From positions 6,363,001 to 6,427,000 of the forward strand of contig NC_092680.1 in the NCBI RefSeq assembly GCF_964355755.1: a stretch of 64,000 bases of DNA. Direction: 5' to 3'. The first letter of the stretch is position 1, and each line of letters begins with the position of its first letter. The notes under the pieces are model-generated. The model saw nothing but the letters and a program-made list of their open reading frames with translations. It did no database searches and had not been told where the DNA came from. Source of the stretch: Antedon mediterranea. Taxonomy: Eukaryota > Echinodermata > Crinoidea > Comatulida > Antedonidae. A program made the translations under genes and the position numbers. Positions 24,300-36,789 of this stretch are shown here, piece by piece.

Positions 24300-24545
24300 C
24301 CAAATTAAAATGGCACCTTAAAAAATTTCTTTTATTAAACTAAAACAAATCCTACTCCAAAAATAACTTGCAATATCGCAAAAAAAAGGAACAAACACGT
24401 TTATTTTAGTTTTCTGTGCTTCCATGGCATTAATCATTGTCTTGTCTTTTTGTGCCTTACTTGTTTGTCTGTCTGTCCTGTTTTGTTTCTGTATGTTTGA
24501 TTAAAAATCAATACTGTACTGTTATTATGAATGAATGAATGACCA
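24300..24545 (+). pseudogene. LINE 3' end remnant with (TGAA)n tail
   Basis: Reads KWHLKKFLLLN-stop near 24310-24345, like the last residues of CR1/L2-type ORF2, then a T/GTCT-rich 3'UTR ending in ATGAATGAATGAATGACC. The L2/CR1 group often ends in TGAA-type microsatellites. The upstream coding part is not recognisable. Confidence 0.4.
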
Positions 24546-26332
24546 AACTTTTATTATACAAAAGTACCATATTCGTACTTAGTATTGACTAATTGAGGGC
24601 GCTGATCTAGTAAATAAACTTCAGACTGAACGGAAGATTTTTTTAAGGAAAATATTTGCTTTTGTTTGATTCATTTCCCGCCAGTGCTTTTCGTAAGATA
24701 TTATTGCTAAGTTAAGAACCATTATATAAATGCTTAGCGATCATATAGTTCCAAACGTTGTAATGGCGTATCAGAAAATTCAGATTTACAGAAAAAAATG
24801 TAATAACGAGTAGGCCTAGGTATATACTATATTTAGATATATGAGAAAACTCAATCCATTTTGTCCGCCTATGTGTTAAGACAACTTCCAGTCCACTCAG
24901 CTGTAAATGAGTACCTGGTTGAAAATACTAGGGAGAAAAAACTGGCCGGTCTACCACATAATGCCGAGGCTTAGTACAATGAGCTCCTAACAGCTCATTC
25001 CCCTACGTTCAGAGAAAATGGGACTCACCTCACCTCATGTGTTAAGATGCTTGTGGCGATACACAGTGATGTTTCATGAATTATTGCAAATATACCTAGT
25101 TATTAGATGCACAATAAGATTGCAGCCATAAATACTAACTAATGATGTTATTGTAAAAATTAAACTGCACACCTCATATTTACTAATTTTGACACATAAT
25201 CACATTTAATATTCATTAATCGTACTTGTATATTTGTTTGTATTGACATTACTAAATCCGTGAACTTTAATACCTCGAGAGATAGAATATTTCCTCCATG
25301 GATAAATCAAAATTGTTAAACACTATCTTCATGCGGATGAATTTATTTAAGTATTAGCAAAAATAAACACATTGTCTAGTTCAAGCATTGGTAAATTCCA
25401 AGGTATCGTAGACTCACTCAAGAAAATGAATATTTATCTGTAGGCTAGGCAGATCCTTTGGTCGATAAGGGCATGCAATTAAAATCGAGTCGTTCCTTTG
25501 TTTTTCATGGTAATATATTTATTTATTCAGTTGATTGGTTATAGGCTAATAATGATCATCTGACAGGTGTTATTAAGTTGATCTTGATCAAATTTCAAAA
25601 ATAAATATTATGCTGCTTAAATTTAAATGAAACTGAGTCATATCGATAAAATACACATTGATGATAACGCTGGTGACAATTAGGACGTATTGTTACTTTA
25701 AACAATAAAATATAGGAGTTAGATAACCTGGTATTTTGACTATTAATTAATATCGTAGGTTGTATAAGACGCAACACAATAATGTACACGCAACGTCATT
25801 TGACCAATCACTGATGATGGCTCATCCGAACTTTCACTTGTCATTGGTATAACCGCACACGTCCTTTTGCGTTTCTATAAAAAAAAAACAATCAATAATT
25901 ATTGTACAGTGGTAAGGTTTACAGTATTGCACGTTAATTATAGATTTTATTATATACTTGTCTGGGTTGCCATAAACTACTGGAAATTATATAATACACA
26001 TTATTAAATACTCAATCAAATGACTCTCGGTAGGAGACAAGAGTGAACAGCACGTGACTGAAAATCTTCATTGAACCACCTACGTAATTAGGTTATTATT
26101 TACCCATGAATAGGTATTATGTAAAAGAGAATTTAATTAACTGACCAACATTGATTAATAACACAAATCAATTATATGGATGGCGGAAGATCGTGTTATT
26201 TCATTGATTAACTGGCGTGTAAACTTTATTATACGTTGGAATGCAAAATACACTGTCTAAAGGATTTTAAAAAATATTTTAAATTTTGTAAAATATACAT
26301 GCACCTTAAAATTGAATCCAGGATAACACGTT

Positions 26333-26458
26333 AAGCTTGTTTCCCACCTGGACGCAACGCAACGATGCATCGCGATGTACTTTAAGTGAGTTGACCAATC
26401 ACAACCGTTAGTTAGATTATTTATCGCGTCGTGATTGGTAAAATTACTTGCGGTGAGT
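26333..26458. mobile_element. MITE, GGTTTCCAC-GACGCAACG family, worn copy
   Basis: Begins AAGCTTGTTTCCCACCTGG then ACGCAACGCAACG, then GTGAGTTGACCAATCACAA and a facing GTCGTGATTGGTAAAATTAC. This matches the copies at 28073 and 63642. The right terminal repeat is not preserved. Confidence 0.6.
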
Positions 26459-27200
26459 TGTACCCAAATGTTTTAATTATGTTTACTTTCACATGTACTT
26501 TAAATAAAATAAATCGATTTATGTTTTATAAAATAAAATAGACATCCAAAGACTAGCTATAAATACGGTGGTTATTGAATTTAAAATATCAATTTCGAAA
26601 AAAAGCAATAAACAACAAAAGAGCTACAGACGGTGAGCATTAATGGATTATCGATAAAGAAAATGGTGGTCTCCATACAAAGCAAACATATTTAGTCTAC
26701 AAATCTAAATACTAATGTTTTGCATTGCTGTTTTGAAGACACTGGGAATATTATCTTGTGACACACCTCAGATCCTTGTCATTAATTGGGGATTAATGGG
26801 TCACGTGATATTAAATAAATGTACTATAAGCACTCTTAAAAGTGCGGTCTCGTTATACGTAATTGGGTAGGTTTACTGCAATTTCGGTGAGCAACACCAT
26901 ACGCGACAAGAGGTTGTTGATGACCGAGTCACGTTCGATAAAATCGGAGTGCTCTTTAAAAGTAGGTGTGCTATAAAACAGATAAGAACGTTTTATATTT
27001 GTACCATTTTACTCATCAACAATAATTGTTTGTATTTTGTTTAGTAGTCCATTTCGTGCCTAGCTTACTTGGATAAACCGGAAATTTACCAGTGCACTCT
27101 CTAAGGAGCAATGATACTGTTCCTTGAGCATCCATCTCAATAATCAACTACGCCCAACAGTAACTACCACCTTCGTTGATAGTTTGGACGTGTCTTGTCG

Positions 27201-27542
27201 TTCTACGTTTTTACAATCACTATTTCCGTTTATGAACAAAGGACGGTTAAGTTACTAAATAGGCTAAAGGTTAGTTAAAATAGGCCTAAACGCCTAAGAT
27301 AAGGAAGGGAAAATGCAGGATTGTGAGGGTTTTTGTGTATTGTATGACGTTTTTGACACTGAACGATGTTCGGACGTTCTTATGATTGTTTTACGTTTTT
27401 GCAATTCATTATTTTCGTTTATGAACAAAGGACGGTTATGTTGCTGAAAAAATAGGCCTAAACACCTAAGATAAGGAATGAAAAATGCAGGATTGTGGGA
27501 GATTTTGTGTGTTGTATGGCGTTTTCGACACTGAACGATGTA
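27201..27542 (+). repeat. Tandem direct duplication, two units of about 155-170 bp
   Basis: Both units contain CGTTTATGAACAAAGGACGG, then AATAGGCCTAAAC.CCTAAG, ATGCAGGATTGTG, and end in GACACTGAACGATGT (27356-27370 and 27528-27542). They differ by small indels and substitutions, so the duplication is not very recent. Both overlap a spurious minus-strand frame. Confidence 0.75.
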
Positions 27543-28072
27543 TATCACTTGTAACTGATCCATGAAGTTAATTTTGATATTAATTGGCGACTGATACTTC
27601 TGGGAGGTGTATCAACCAGTTTGTATACATAATATACGTTTAATGTAAATACATTATAATAAGGTGCCATAGCTTTAGACAAAACGTACACACGGAGACG
27701 TAGTTTAATTATAGATACTATAAATATGTAATTAAAAATAAAAAGTCTAAATTAAGTTTACTAAAATACTTTAGCATTCATTTAATTTAACATTGTGCTC
27801 TGAGATAGCTTGATGTTAGGTAGTTAACGTATGACGTTTCATTCCACAAAGATCAATTTTACACTCGCATTGTATGCACGGAACCCTTATTTTCTTTCAA
27901 CTTTATCGATTCCTTTATCAATTTAATAACCATTGTGATATTATTGACTGCGACAAATAGAACATCCAATATATGACATGATAATTGCAAAACTGATATT
28001 ATACAGTTATACAGTATGATGTAATGCTTAAAATAAATAAAAATGCCATATACTGAGAGCTGATTTCTAAAA

Positions 28073-28227
28073 ATTGGTTTCCACAGGACGCAGCGCAAGG
28101 ACGTAGACGCAACGCAAGTGAGTTGACCAATGACAAGCGAAAGTTTGAATAATCCATCGCTTGTGATTGGTCAAATCCCCTACGTTACGTTACGTCGTTG
28201 TGTTGTGTCTCTAGTTGGAACCAAGCA
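28073..28227. mobile_element. MITE, GGTTTCCAC-GACGCAACG family
   Basis: Left end TTGGTTTCCACAGGACGC, right end TCTAGTTGGAACCAA. Inside, GTTGACCAATGACAAGCG faces CGCTTGTGATTGGTCAA around a short centre, so nearly the whole 155 bp is one imperfect palindrome. No coding capacity. Confidence 0.75.
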
Positions 28228-29192
28228 TACGATCTGTATCCTTTTATGTATATTTATTTAAATTACAAACAAACAAAATTATAGTAATAAATAATTATAG
28301 AGTAAGTATTATATTATATTACAATCAAAATTACAAATATATTAAAACTGTTACTAAATTACAATATTATTTTTTGATTTGATTAATATGAAATTAATAG
28401 TGTGATATCTAATATAACCACAAGTTATTAAAAAAAATAGACAATAATACCGTAGGCACGACTACTCGTCGTGATGGAAACAGTAAAAAACAACATCTTT
28501 TTATAAACGTAATAATTACTAATTATATATAATCAATATACAGTAATCTGTAAAGATAATTAGAAGAACGTAATATTTTGTTATTTTGGGCAATAGTAAT
28601 ACTTATGGGCTCTTTACTACTGAGCCAGAGAAGAAAGATTTAACTACTGTATTTTGAATAAACGATGCATGTTCTTGCCACATACAGAGAACCAATTTCA
28701 AATATAGTTTTAAATACTCAAGTTTATTGAAAACAGTTTCCGAAGAGCAACGTTTATCTGCATAATACTGTTATCAAAATGTTACTGTACAAAATAAACA
28801 TACTTTAATTATGTATTTAACATTTATAAGAAATAGATTACAGTAGAAATCAGCTGTTTTAAAATTGGTTGAAGTTAAGAACTGAATGGTCAATTTGTTC
28901 ATTCTGCCAGTGTCTTTCTTGATGGACATTTTGTAGAGTCATATGTGAAAAGTGACGAAACGTGTTTCTTAACCAAAGTTCAATCAGTTTCAATTTAATT
29001 TAAATTCTATTGCATTCTATTGGCAATTAGAGTGGTTTCTATTGCATAAACTGTACATACAAATTATGTCTATACATGTTCAAGTCCTTTTTAGTGTTGA
29101 AGCAAAAACAAATCTCTAAAAAAAGATCAACGAAAAAACCAATAATTCTAAAAAAAAGTAGTAATACTCGTTCTTTCACAAACATACTTGAA

Positions 29193-32100
29193 TCAAACAA
29201 ATGTTGATGCTCCTAACAACGGATGCATTGTGTGTCCCCATTGCAAACTTTGTGTGTCTGACATCATCAAATGATGAGTTAAATGTACAGGCCTACTGTC
29301 GTTCCCTAGTGTCGGTTGCTCTACATAGAATGTGTTCTTTTGTGGATATGAAGGCTTAATTCCAGAGGACATCGGTGGTGGAGGGTAGTAGAAACCAGGA
29401 GAATTATAATCACGTAGTGTTGAATATCCCTGTAATTTCATTGCCTCAACGAAACTATTATTTTTGCGCAAATGGTTTGCAGACTGTTCGTTAATAGTTA
29501 CTGAACTTTCAGTGCGATTGTCTTTAACTTTCTGAACTTTACTTTTCTCGTTGTCTTCATTACCCTGCTTCCGTAAATAGTTCTTGCAGCAGCAGTAGAG
29601 TATTTCCATTCCAGCAAGTCCACCAATAACAACAAGAACAATTTTCCACCAAGCAAAAGTTCCACCTGTCAAAGTGAAAAGATGACAAAAATTAAATATT
29701 ATTATCTGTATTGTTTTTCTTTTCTTTTATACGTACATAAAATCAAAACTTAAGACAAAAGACCAACAAAATATAAATTAGGTCCATCTGACATTAAACT
29801 TTTAAACAATTAATCTGGTTTAATTTTACTTTTAATTGATCTTGTTGCAAACTTAAAATTAGTGTGTGCTTAAACTTCTTCCACGTACGGTTTAGTATAT
29901 ATTAGCACTTTTTCAGCGTAGGCGTTAGTACAGTTGTTTATCTTACACATCGATAGCATGAGAAAAATAATGATTGGTACGTGAACGATATCATAAATCA
30001 TCATCGCACTGTTGTATAAAATTATTTAATTTTTAATTGTGTTCATATCTAATATAGGTACATGCTACTTACTGCATCTTTTTTCATGTATACAATTTCA
30101 AAGTAAACATGTGTCGAATTAGTAGAAATATGTAAACTATTATTATGATAATGATAATTTAGAAAATATTATTTATTAGATTTTAACGATGTTTTTTTTT
30201 ATTTCGTACAACTTGAAACCTCCCTAAGCTATTATTTTTGTCGTTGTATTCTTATGTCGGTCGCCTTCAATTACACAATAACCGACAATTACTGATGAAA
30301 TATTAGATTATTGGCTTTGCATAATTATCATATCACACTGATTGCTCAAGTTTCACTATCGTATTTATCACTAGAATATAGGCCTAACAATAATGTCTCC
30401 AAAATTACGACATCGAAAACTAATGTTAAAACACATGCAGACAATAGACTGACATGACGTCATACAGTACCGTATGTTCTAAGCCGTACAGTACCGGTAG
30501 GTTGTCGAATTTTCAAAGCTCCCTATTAATAGCGATAGTTTATTGTCACTTACATGGATGAGTGGACTTTATTTTGTTTTAAAAGTCCACCGAAATTAAT
30601 CCAAAATAATAATGAAAACTGAACAACTTAAACAAAGACAATTAATTAATTTATACTTATAATGAATATCAACTTATCAATGGTTCTATTATAGTTTCAT
30701 CTGTATAGAGTCTATTTACCTTAATGCCAAATATGCATCTATATCGTTTTACGAATGACAGAATTATTTATACTATTATTAATTGAAAATGAGAAGAAAT
30801 TACAATAAAGGTGGGTGATTCCCATAAAAGATGAATACCAACTTACAGTACTTACACAAATAAATGTGAATTTAATCACTAATCGATTTTATTTAAAGTT
30901 TTTATTTTAAAATTTAACATTATTAAAACTAAATGTTTCTCACTTGATGAGTATGCCCCTCCAGCACCCGTTTGTCTGCGCTGTCTCTGTGGGCGTTCAT
31001 TTGATGCATCTTCGGATTCTTCGAAGGGAAAAGATAATCAACAAAGTCATTATCATGAGAATTTATCATTGAAAGAAAATATAATGTTTTTTCTTCGAAA
31101 ATAGGTTTGTACATGTTTCAACCTGTAGCAAAGTTATAACGTTCCGCCTCCATAATCCGTACCAGAGAGTATATTTCAATTATTGTTCTATTCAACTCTG
31201 CTCCATTGAATGAAACATTTACTGTTTCAAAATATAATAGAAATGCTGTTTTTCTGTTCATTTTTGTTTCTTCATATTCAGAGTGCCTACTTACCGCTGT
31301 AAACTGCACTTGCTAATAACCCCAGGGAAGTAACGGCAATATACAGGATGTATACGACGTTGTAACCCATCACAAACAGCAGCCGTATACATAAACTACT
31401 GACGTATGCTGGTCATCTTCTGAAACAGAGTTACATGGGTCATTGCAAATGAGAAGAATTAAAATAAAAATACAATTATTTATCGTACTGAAAATTGAGT
31501 AAATAATAACGCCTATACTGCATTTCAATTCCTACTGCAGATGCTTATAAAATTTATAACGAGGATGTTGATGGAAAAAAGAGATAAATGAACTATAAAA
31601 AACAAGATTGAAAGTCATTGAATTGTTCTAAGAAAGCTTAATCTGTCAGCGAAAATGACTATTATTAGTTTTTCAATAATCCCGTATAGATTTAAACGCT
31701 ATATTGGAATCAATCAACATAAATCACCAACAAATACGTTGTTGTATTTAGTTAGATGTTTCTTAAATACACGGGTATGCTGCAGTTAGTTTAAGGAAGT
31801 ATGTGTAGTAGGCCTAAGCCTACATTTTGAAAACTTGGAAAAACACAACGTCATCAATATCAAATAAAGTAGAAACATGTTAAGAAGCTTCATTTTGCGC
31901 TGTGAAACACGAATGAATGTATGATTGTTATGTTTTCGTGTTGTAATTAACCCGAGGGTATTTCATTGTTATTGACACTAAATCCCCTCACCACGGGAAA
32001 CTATGCATGTTTAATTGAATCATCTTATTAGGCAGTCTTATTATTTCTATTTTTAAACCTATATTAAAGGCCTAGTAGTATTATATAGTATATATTATTG

Positions 32101-33792
32101 ATTAATAACTGTAGCTTGGTGGTTAACGTGCTTGCTCAATCCTAACTTAGTGCCAGGGTCCTTCCTGTAATTGGCGAGTTTGTGCTCGCTTTTGGATGTG
32201 TATGAATTAAAATTTTAAAAAAAAATTAAAAAAATAACTGCTTACAAAGTCTCTCAGATGTTCTTCAATGTCTCGGATTGTGGTGGTCTCGAAAAGGATT
32301 AGGCCCGAGATTTTTTGGTGGTACAGTACTTATCACAGTCAAAGATGCTTTCGGTTGTATGACTGACATAAGTTGACTCGCTTAGTTTCCAGAGTATCTT
32401 AAAGCCCGCCGAATACAACTATGACAGCTGCTTGCTGAGAAAGCATGCTATTTAAGTCAATACAAAATCTCTGTCCTAATAGCAAAAGGAATCTGATAAG
32501 CGTGACATGTGAACATTTGAATGCTACAATTTCTAATAAACGGAACTAACCGATGGAAAATTAATTAATTAAATTTTTCAACAATTTTAACCTTAAATGA
32601 CCAAAATAAAAACGTAGTTTAACACAGGAGCGGTAGGCCTACATCACGTAATTACAATCAAAACTTTATCTTTCATCTATGTTCTTAGGCTAGCTATTAC
32701 TACTATACTTGAGTTGATCTTCTCCCCCTTGGCCGTTAAATAACTCAATTAAACCATTACGCCCCCAATTTACAAAACTCGTTCATGTCGACGTTAATGA
32801 TAAATATGCAAAATCAATCAAAGGTTGTGTTTTTCCCTAGTGATAGTTTATGGATAGATTATCATATAGATTAAAATATTAAAATATTCAATATTGTATT
32901 ACCGTATTCTATAGAAAGAGTGATATTCTAAAATCGCTCCACGTTAAATCTGTGGCGGTAATATTATGATTTAAAAAAGGGATACATTCGGATACATACT
33001 AGTATGAATACCTTGCTCGATCACGTTAAATCTCGGTACACAGCTATCTTATGTGAATTGGTTGCCAGTATGTTCTAAAAAAATGTTTTATAATTTCTTA
33101 AAAAAAACCTTTACTGTATTCAACTTGTCCACAATGCAACTCTACTCTCCCTCCTTATCTCTAAAATGTTGTTATTTTGTACATTCGTACGTATTTCTAT
33201 ATCATCACTAAAGCACGTGTCAAAAGGTTGGCTAAAAGTCGTCAAGTTGGTAATGTTAAATAGCCATGTACAACGCTGATGTAGTAAAGTAAAGTAGGTC
33301 TAAATCTGATCCCAAAAAAACCCCCAAATACATCTTTTGCCAATCTGGAAACCTACCTTATTGCAATCAACATTTTAATTTGCAACTGTACCTTTTCTAC
33401 ACCCATTGAGTTACTGAACCCCATTCGTATTGTGTGTAAACTATTTTAAAGATAATTAATTGACATACTATTTGAATTGCGAAACAGGTTTTACGACTAA
33501 TACAATTTACTTTCTATTTGGCCTATAACCTATTTAATTTAAGCCCACTGTTTAATCAGCGCCAACTTAATTAGACATTTCTGATATTGTGATACACAGA
33601 GCAAACATAACACGGTATGATGGCGGTACTAATAACGGTACATAGAGTGTATCTATTAGGAATCATCTATTACGCATCTAATGATTATAATATATTCTTA
33701 TATAATATTGTATGATGTTTACTAGAGAAAAAAATTGGCCAAACAACATTCAATAATCTACATTTATTTAAATTAATAATAATAAACTTACC
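29193..33792 (-). CDS. Small single-pass type I membrane protein, family member B (207 aa), paralogue of the gene at 19875
   Basis: Coding exons on the minus strand: 31370-31295, 31018-30944, 29665-29193, joined by phase-1 introns. The first coding exon probably starts at 31419 after a noncoding exon ending at 33792 (AG|GTAAGT). Protein: signal peptide (MGYNVVYILYIAVTSLGLLA), an ectodomain of about 28 residues with a furin-like RQRR (37-40), then GGTFAWWKIVLVVIGG opening the TM helix and CCC at its cytoplasmic face. The tail of about 130 residues has YSTL (YxxPhi sorting type), a YYPPPP proline stretch, and a C-terminal STFV that fits a class I PDZ ligand. It shares exon number, phases and the WW.I.L.VIGG start with gene A. 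The tails do not align. Function unknown. Confidence 0.72.
29666..30943 (-). other. Intron between ectodomain and TM exons of membrane-protein gene B
   Basis: About 1.3 kb, AT-rich, with one TGACGTCA palindrome near 30456. No further exon was seen. Confidence 0.4.
31420..33789 (-). other. Presumed 5' leader intron of membrane-protein gene B
   Basis: Runs from the donor at 33791-33790 (AG|GTAAGT) to the acceptor TTTCAG at 31425-31420. It contains a weak tRNA-like/SINE-like stretch near 32105-32195 (TAGCTTGGTGGTTAACG) and no coding sequence I can support. Confidence 0.35.
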
Positions 33793-33896
33793 TTTTACTG
33801 CATTGGCCTATACAGATAATTTACTATTATTCGATCAGTGGACATCCATCTCGCATCTGAGATATAATCTAGTTACCTGACATTAGGCACTGCATG

Positions 33897-33906
33897 GCGC
33901 ATGCGC
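33897..33906. promoter_or_regulatory. NRF-1/P3A2-type palindrome upstream of membrane-protein gene B
   Basis: GCGCATGCGC, flanked as GGCGCATGCGCA, sits about 105 bp upstream of the candidate leader-exon donor on the minus strand. NRF-1 in vertebrates and its sea-urchin homologue P3A2 bind this word near transcription starts. It supports a promoter around 33.85-33.95 kb. The assignment is inference from motif and position. Confidence 0.45.
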
Positions 33907-33909
33907 ACT

Positions 33910-36780
33910 GAGAATATTGTATCTTGTTTGAAATTCCAGAAATATCGACAGGAGAATAATATAATAAATATGCCGCACGGGATCATCAGTCCACGCTAGT
34001 GTACTGAAGCTATGTCAGGCAAAAACATTATACTCTCATTATAAGTTATGCTTAATACTTGTTTAAATTCCGATTATCAAATAATGTTATATTTAATATC
34101 TCGACTGTGTTTTTACAGTGTCTAGAAACATAGTTGATGTTATCGACGTATGAATACCGATCGATATTAATGTAATTGAGAAGATTATGATAATGATATT
34201 TGTATTGAATTTTAATATTTCGCTGATGAAATTTATCTTATTTCCTTGAACTGCTCACAAGGTTGTAAATGTACTTGTGTGCATACATTTTGAATAATCA
34301 TTTTGTTAACCTTTGTAAAATATATATTACCGTGAAAAGTAATATATTTTCATATACATTTATATTTTAATATACTCACACATACTACAAGAATTTGTAA
34401 CCCAAGGCTGTCAACAAACCACGCAATGTACAGTATTCTGTAACAATTTTCATATACACTACCCACTATCGTTATAAACAAGTGAACAAGAGTGGTTAAA
34501 ATTGTTTGAAATGATGTTATCGTTTGAATTAGTTCACTATGGAAGTAAGGAAAATGGTTAACATAGGGACTTTCACTCCTTTAATAATCAAAAAGAGTGA
34601 CACACTCTAATAGAGTGATTTTTTTGCTGTTTTACATCAAGAGAGTAACGAAATTAACTACAAACTTCAATCTACATAATATAAAAACAACGCTTAAAAA
34701 AGAACGACGTTTCGACTCCATCATGGGGTAATTATGTATTCTGTGTCAAACTCGGAACTTTTTATCGGATATATACCATCCAGCGAAGAGTGAAACTGCA
34801 CTCTTACCTGGTATAGCGTATAGTTATATCGCAGCAAGGTATCGGAGATTTAACGATACGAATCAGGAATACGAGATTAACCGATTACACGAACATCTAC
34901 ATATTCTATAATTATGTAATTTTACGGACTAGTAACTTCGTTCTATAATATTACATTATGACGTTTATAAAGAACTTAACGTCGTGGCTTCCCATTTCGT
35001 GTGTGCGTGTGTGAATAACCCTTGTGTCTGTGAACACAGCTTTAATCTTTTGCTAAAATGCAACCCATTATCAGAAGCTGTTTGTTGATTTTAACGACTT
35101 TGCGACGACCGACAACCAAACTACGTCATGTTACCGTAGCTCATTGTGCGCATGCGGAATATTGGAACGCGTGTCCTCCCCACCGACACAATTTGACCTG
35201 ACCTAGGTTGGTTGTCGGTCCGTGATCGTCGCAAATCAAAAGCTCTCTATTATTTAAAGTCTATAGCCAAAATGAAACTTTCAGATTTTCCATATTACGT
35301 CATAGCATGCGCTATGTGACTGGTACGTCGAATGTCAAATTTGAGCACTTGTTCAGTGGCATTTTGACGTTCGATGAGTACTAGTGGACGTATGACGTCA
35401 TAACACTGGAAATGTTTACCAAAATCATGGCTGAGAATGTGTCGCTATGATTTTCTGAGAATTTAGAGTGAACTTTAGTCAAATTAGATTTTCACATTGT
35501 GAATTATTAATTTGTATAGCTATTTGAAATAAAGCTTTTAATAATAAAGGTTATGGGCTGGGCTTATCACTTGGACACCGGCATTCGTTCAGAAAATTAA
35601 GGATCTAGACTATGCATCAGCCACCAACTTAGCCCGTGCCATTTCACCGATTGAATAGCACCACGGACGAGCGCTACATATAGAGATTACAAAGTCAGAT
35701 CCAAAGATCATTATATCATACGTTCACTTGCACGTCAACGTAAAATTAATGTACACTTAATCTAAACGTTTACATACTGTCGACGTGTAACAGTCGACTA
35801 CGACCCACGTGGACGTGACGGTCGTGTGCACGTTCACTCAATTTAAAAGTCCCTATTGTCATTATCAACTCAAATTTCGTCATTACCACCAACATCGAAG
35901 AATCACCAGCTTAAAATAAAAAATAGTTTAGTTGAAAAACTATATTTGTTTTCTAGAAACAATTTCAATCGGTTTTCTGTAATGTTTTACAATATTAAGT
36001 GTATGTAGGTCTAATTGTACAACAGTCTTATTACGATAATCGATCGATTACTACCTTTTCAACAATAACCAACCGATCTATAAAACTTCATAATGTGAAT
36101 TATTCACTCTAAAACTTGCATAATTGCTTAGGCGATCAAGTATTAGATCTAATATTTTGGTTATATTGCTATGGTAACTACTGGGTGGTTGTTTTATGAT
36201 AAAGATAAAATCGATTTTGCTACTGAACACATTTTATTATTGCAAGGTTCTCGATGCATGTAATGGCAGTAATCATACCATGGAAGTGTTCAATAGTTTG
36301 TAATAACAAATATTACATAATGGTTTAAGACCGTTATTTGGCAAAAAAAATGTTTAGTAATAATAATAATAAGTGTCTCAATTATTAGTACAACTTGATG
36401 TTTTGTAATTAGGCGTAAGTTATGACTCTTGTAGGTTTGTAATACATCACCGAGTTTCCAAGATTTGCTTTTCTAGTTTCCATTTTTTTGTTATAGGCGG
36501 CGCTCGTCAACTTCGAGTACGGTTCTAAAACGAAATCTAAACTTTCGAGTTAGGATGATGACTATAACGAGGCATTTAATAAAAAGGCAAATTGCCTTAA
36601 AATGTAAATGTGACATGTTTCGAGAAACTATTCTCATCAAAAACAACAACGCCTAGAGTGCTTATATACCAATAGGACATATTGTATATAAATAAGTAAG
36701 TAATTAGCATAATAAAACAAGGAATGTAGGCAACAACCAATCTAAACTGTAATATCCAAAACGCATTAGGCCTACGTTAC
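33910..36780. other. Intergenic region upstream of membrane-protein gene B
   Basis: About 2.9 kb without a recognised gene. It contains the inverted-repeat element at 35077-35243. From about 36545 it probably contains the 3'UTR of the minus-strand LINE. A GTTTCGACTCCATCATGG word near 34710 is TE-like but unplaced. Confidence 0.4.
35077..35243. mobile_element. MITE-like inverted repeat with TGCGACGA-CCGACAACCAA arms
   Basis: The left arm has AGCTGTTTGTTGATTTTAAC then TTTGCGACGACCGACAACCA; the right arm has GGTTGGTTGTCGGTCC then GATCGTCGCAAATCAAAAGC. The arms pair over about 35 bp with small gaps. The centre carries TGTGCGCATGCGGAA, an NRF-1-like word. No coding capacity. Confidence 0.65.
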
Positions 36781-36789
36781 CTAATTTAT

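Larger units (their letters stand above)
23046..29192. other. Region between the two small membrane-protein genes
   Basis: About 6 kb with no recognised gene. It holds an inverted-repeat element (23830-24079), a LINE 3' remnant (about 24300-24545), a SINE-like tail near 24890-25030, two MITEs of the GACGCAACG family (26333-26458, 28073-28227), and a direct duplication (27201-27542). The open frames at 25595, 27294 and 27859 carry no recognisable content. Confidence 0.5.

Noticed and set aside
33110-33260. LINE RT fragment reading QLVHNATLLSLLI
   Set aside because: Only about a dozen residues resemble the usual LINE block and no flanking motif confirms it.
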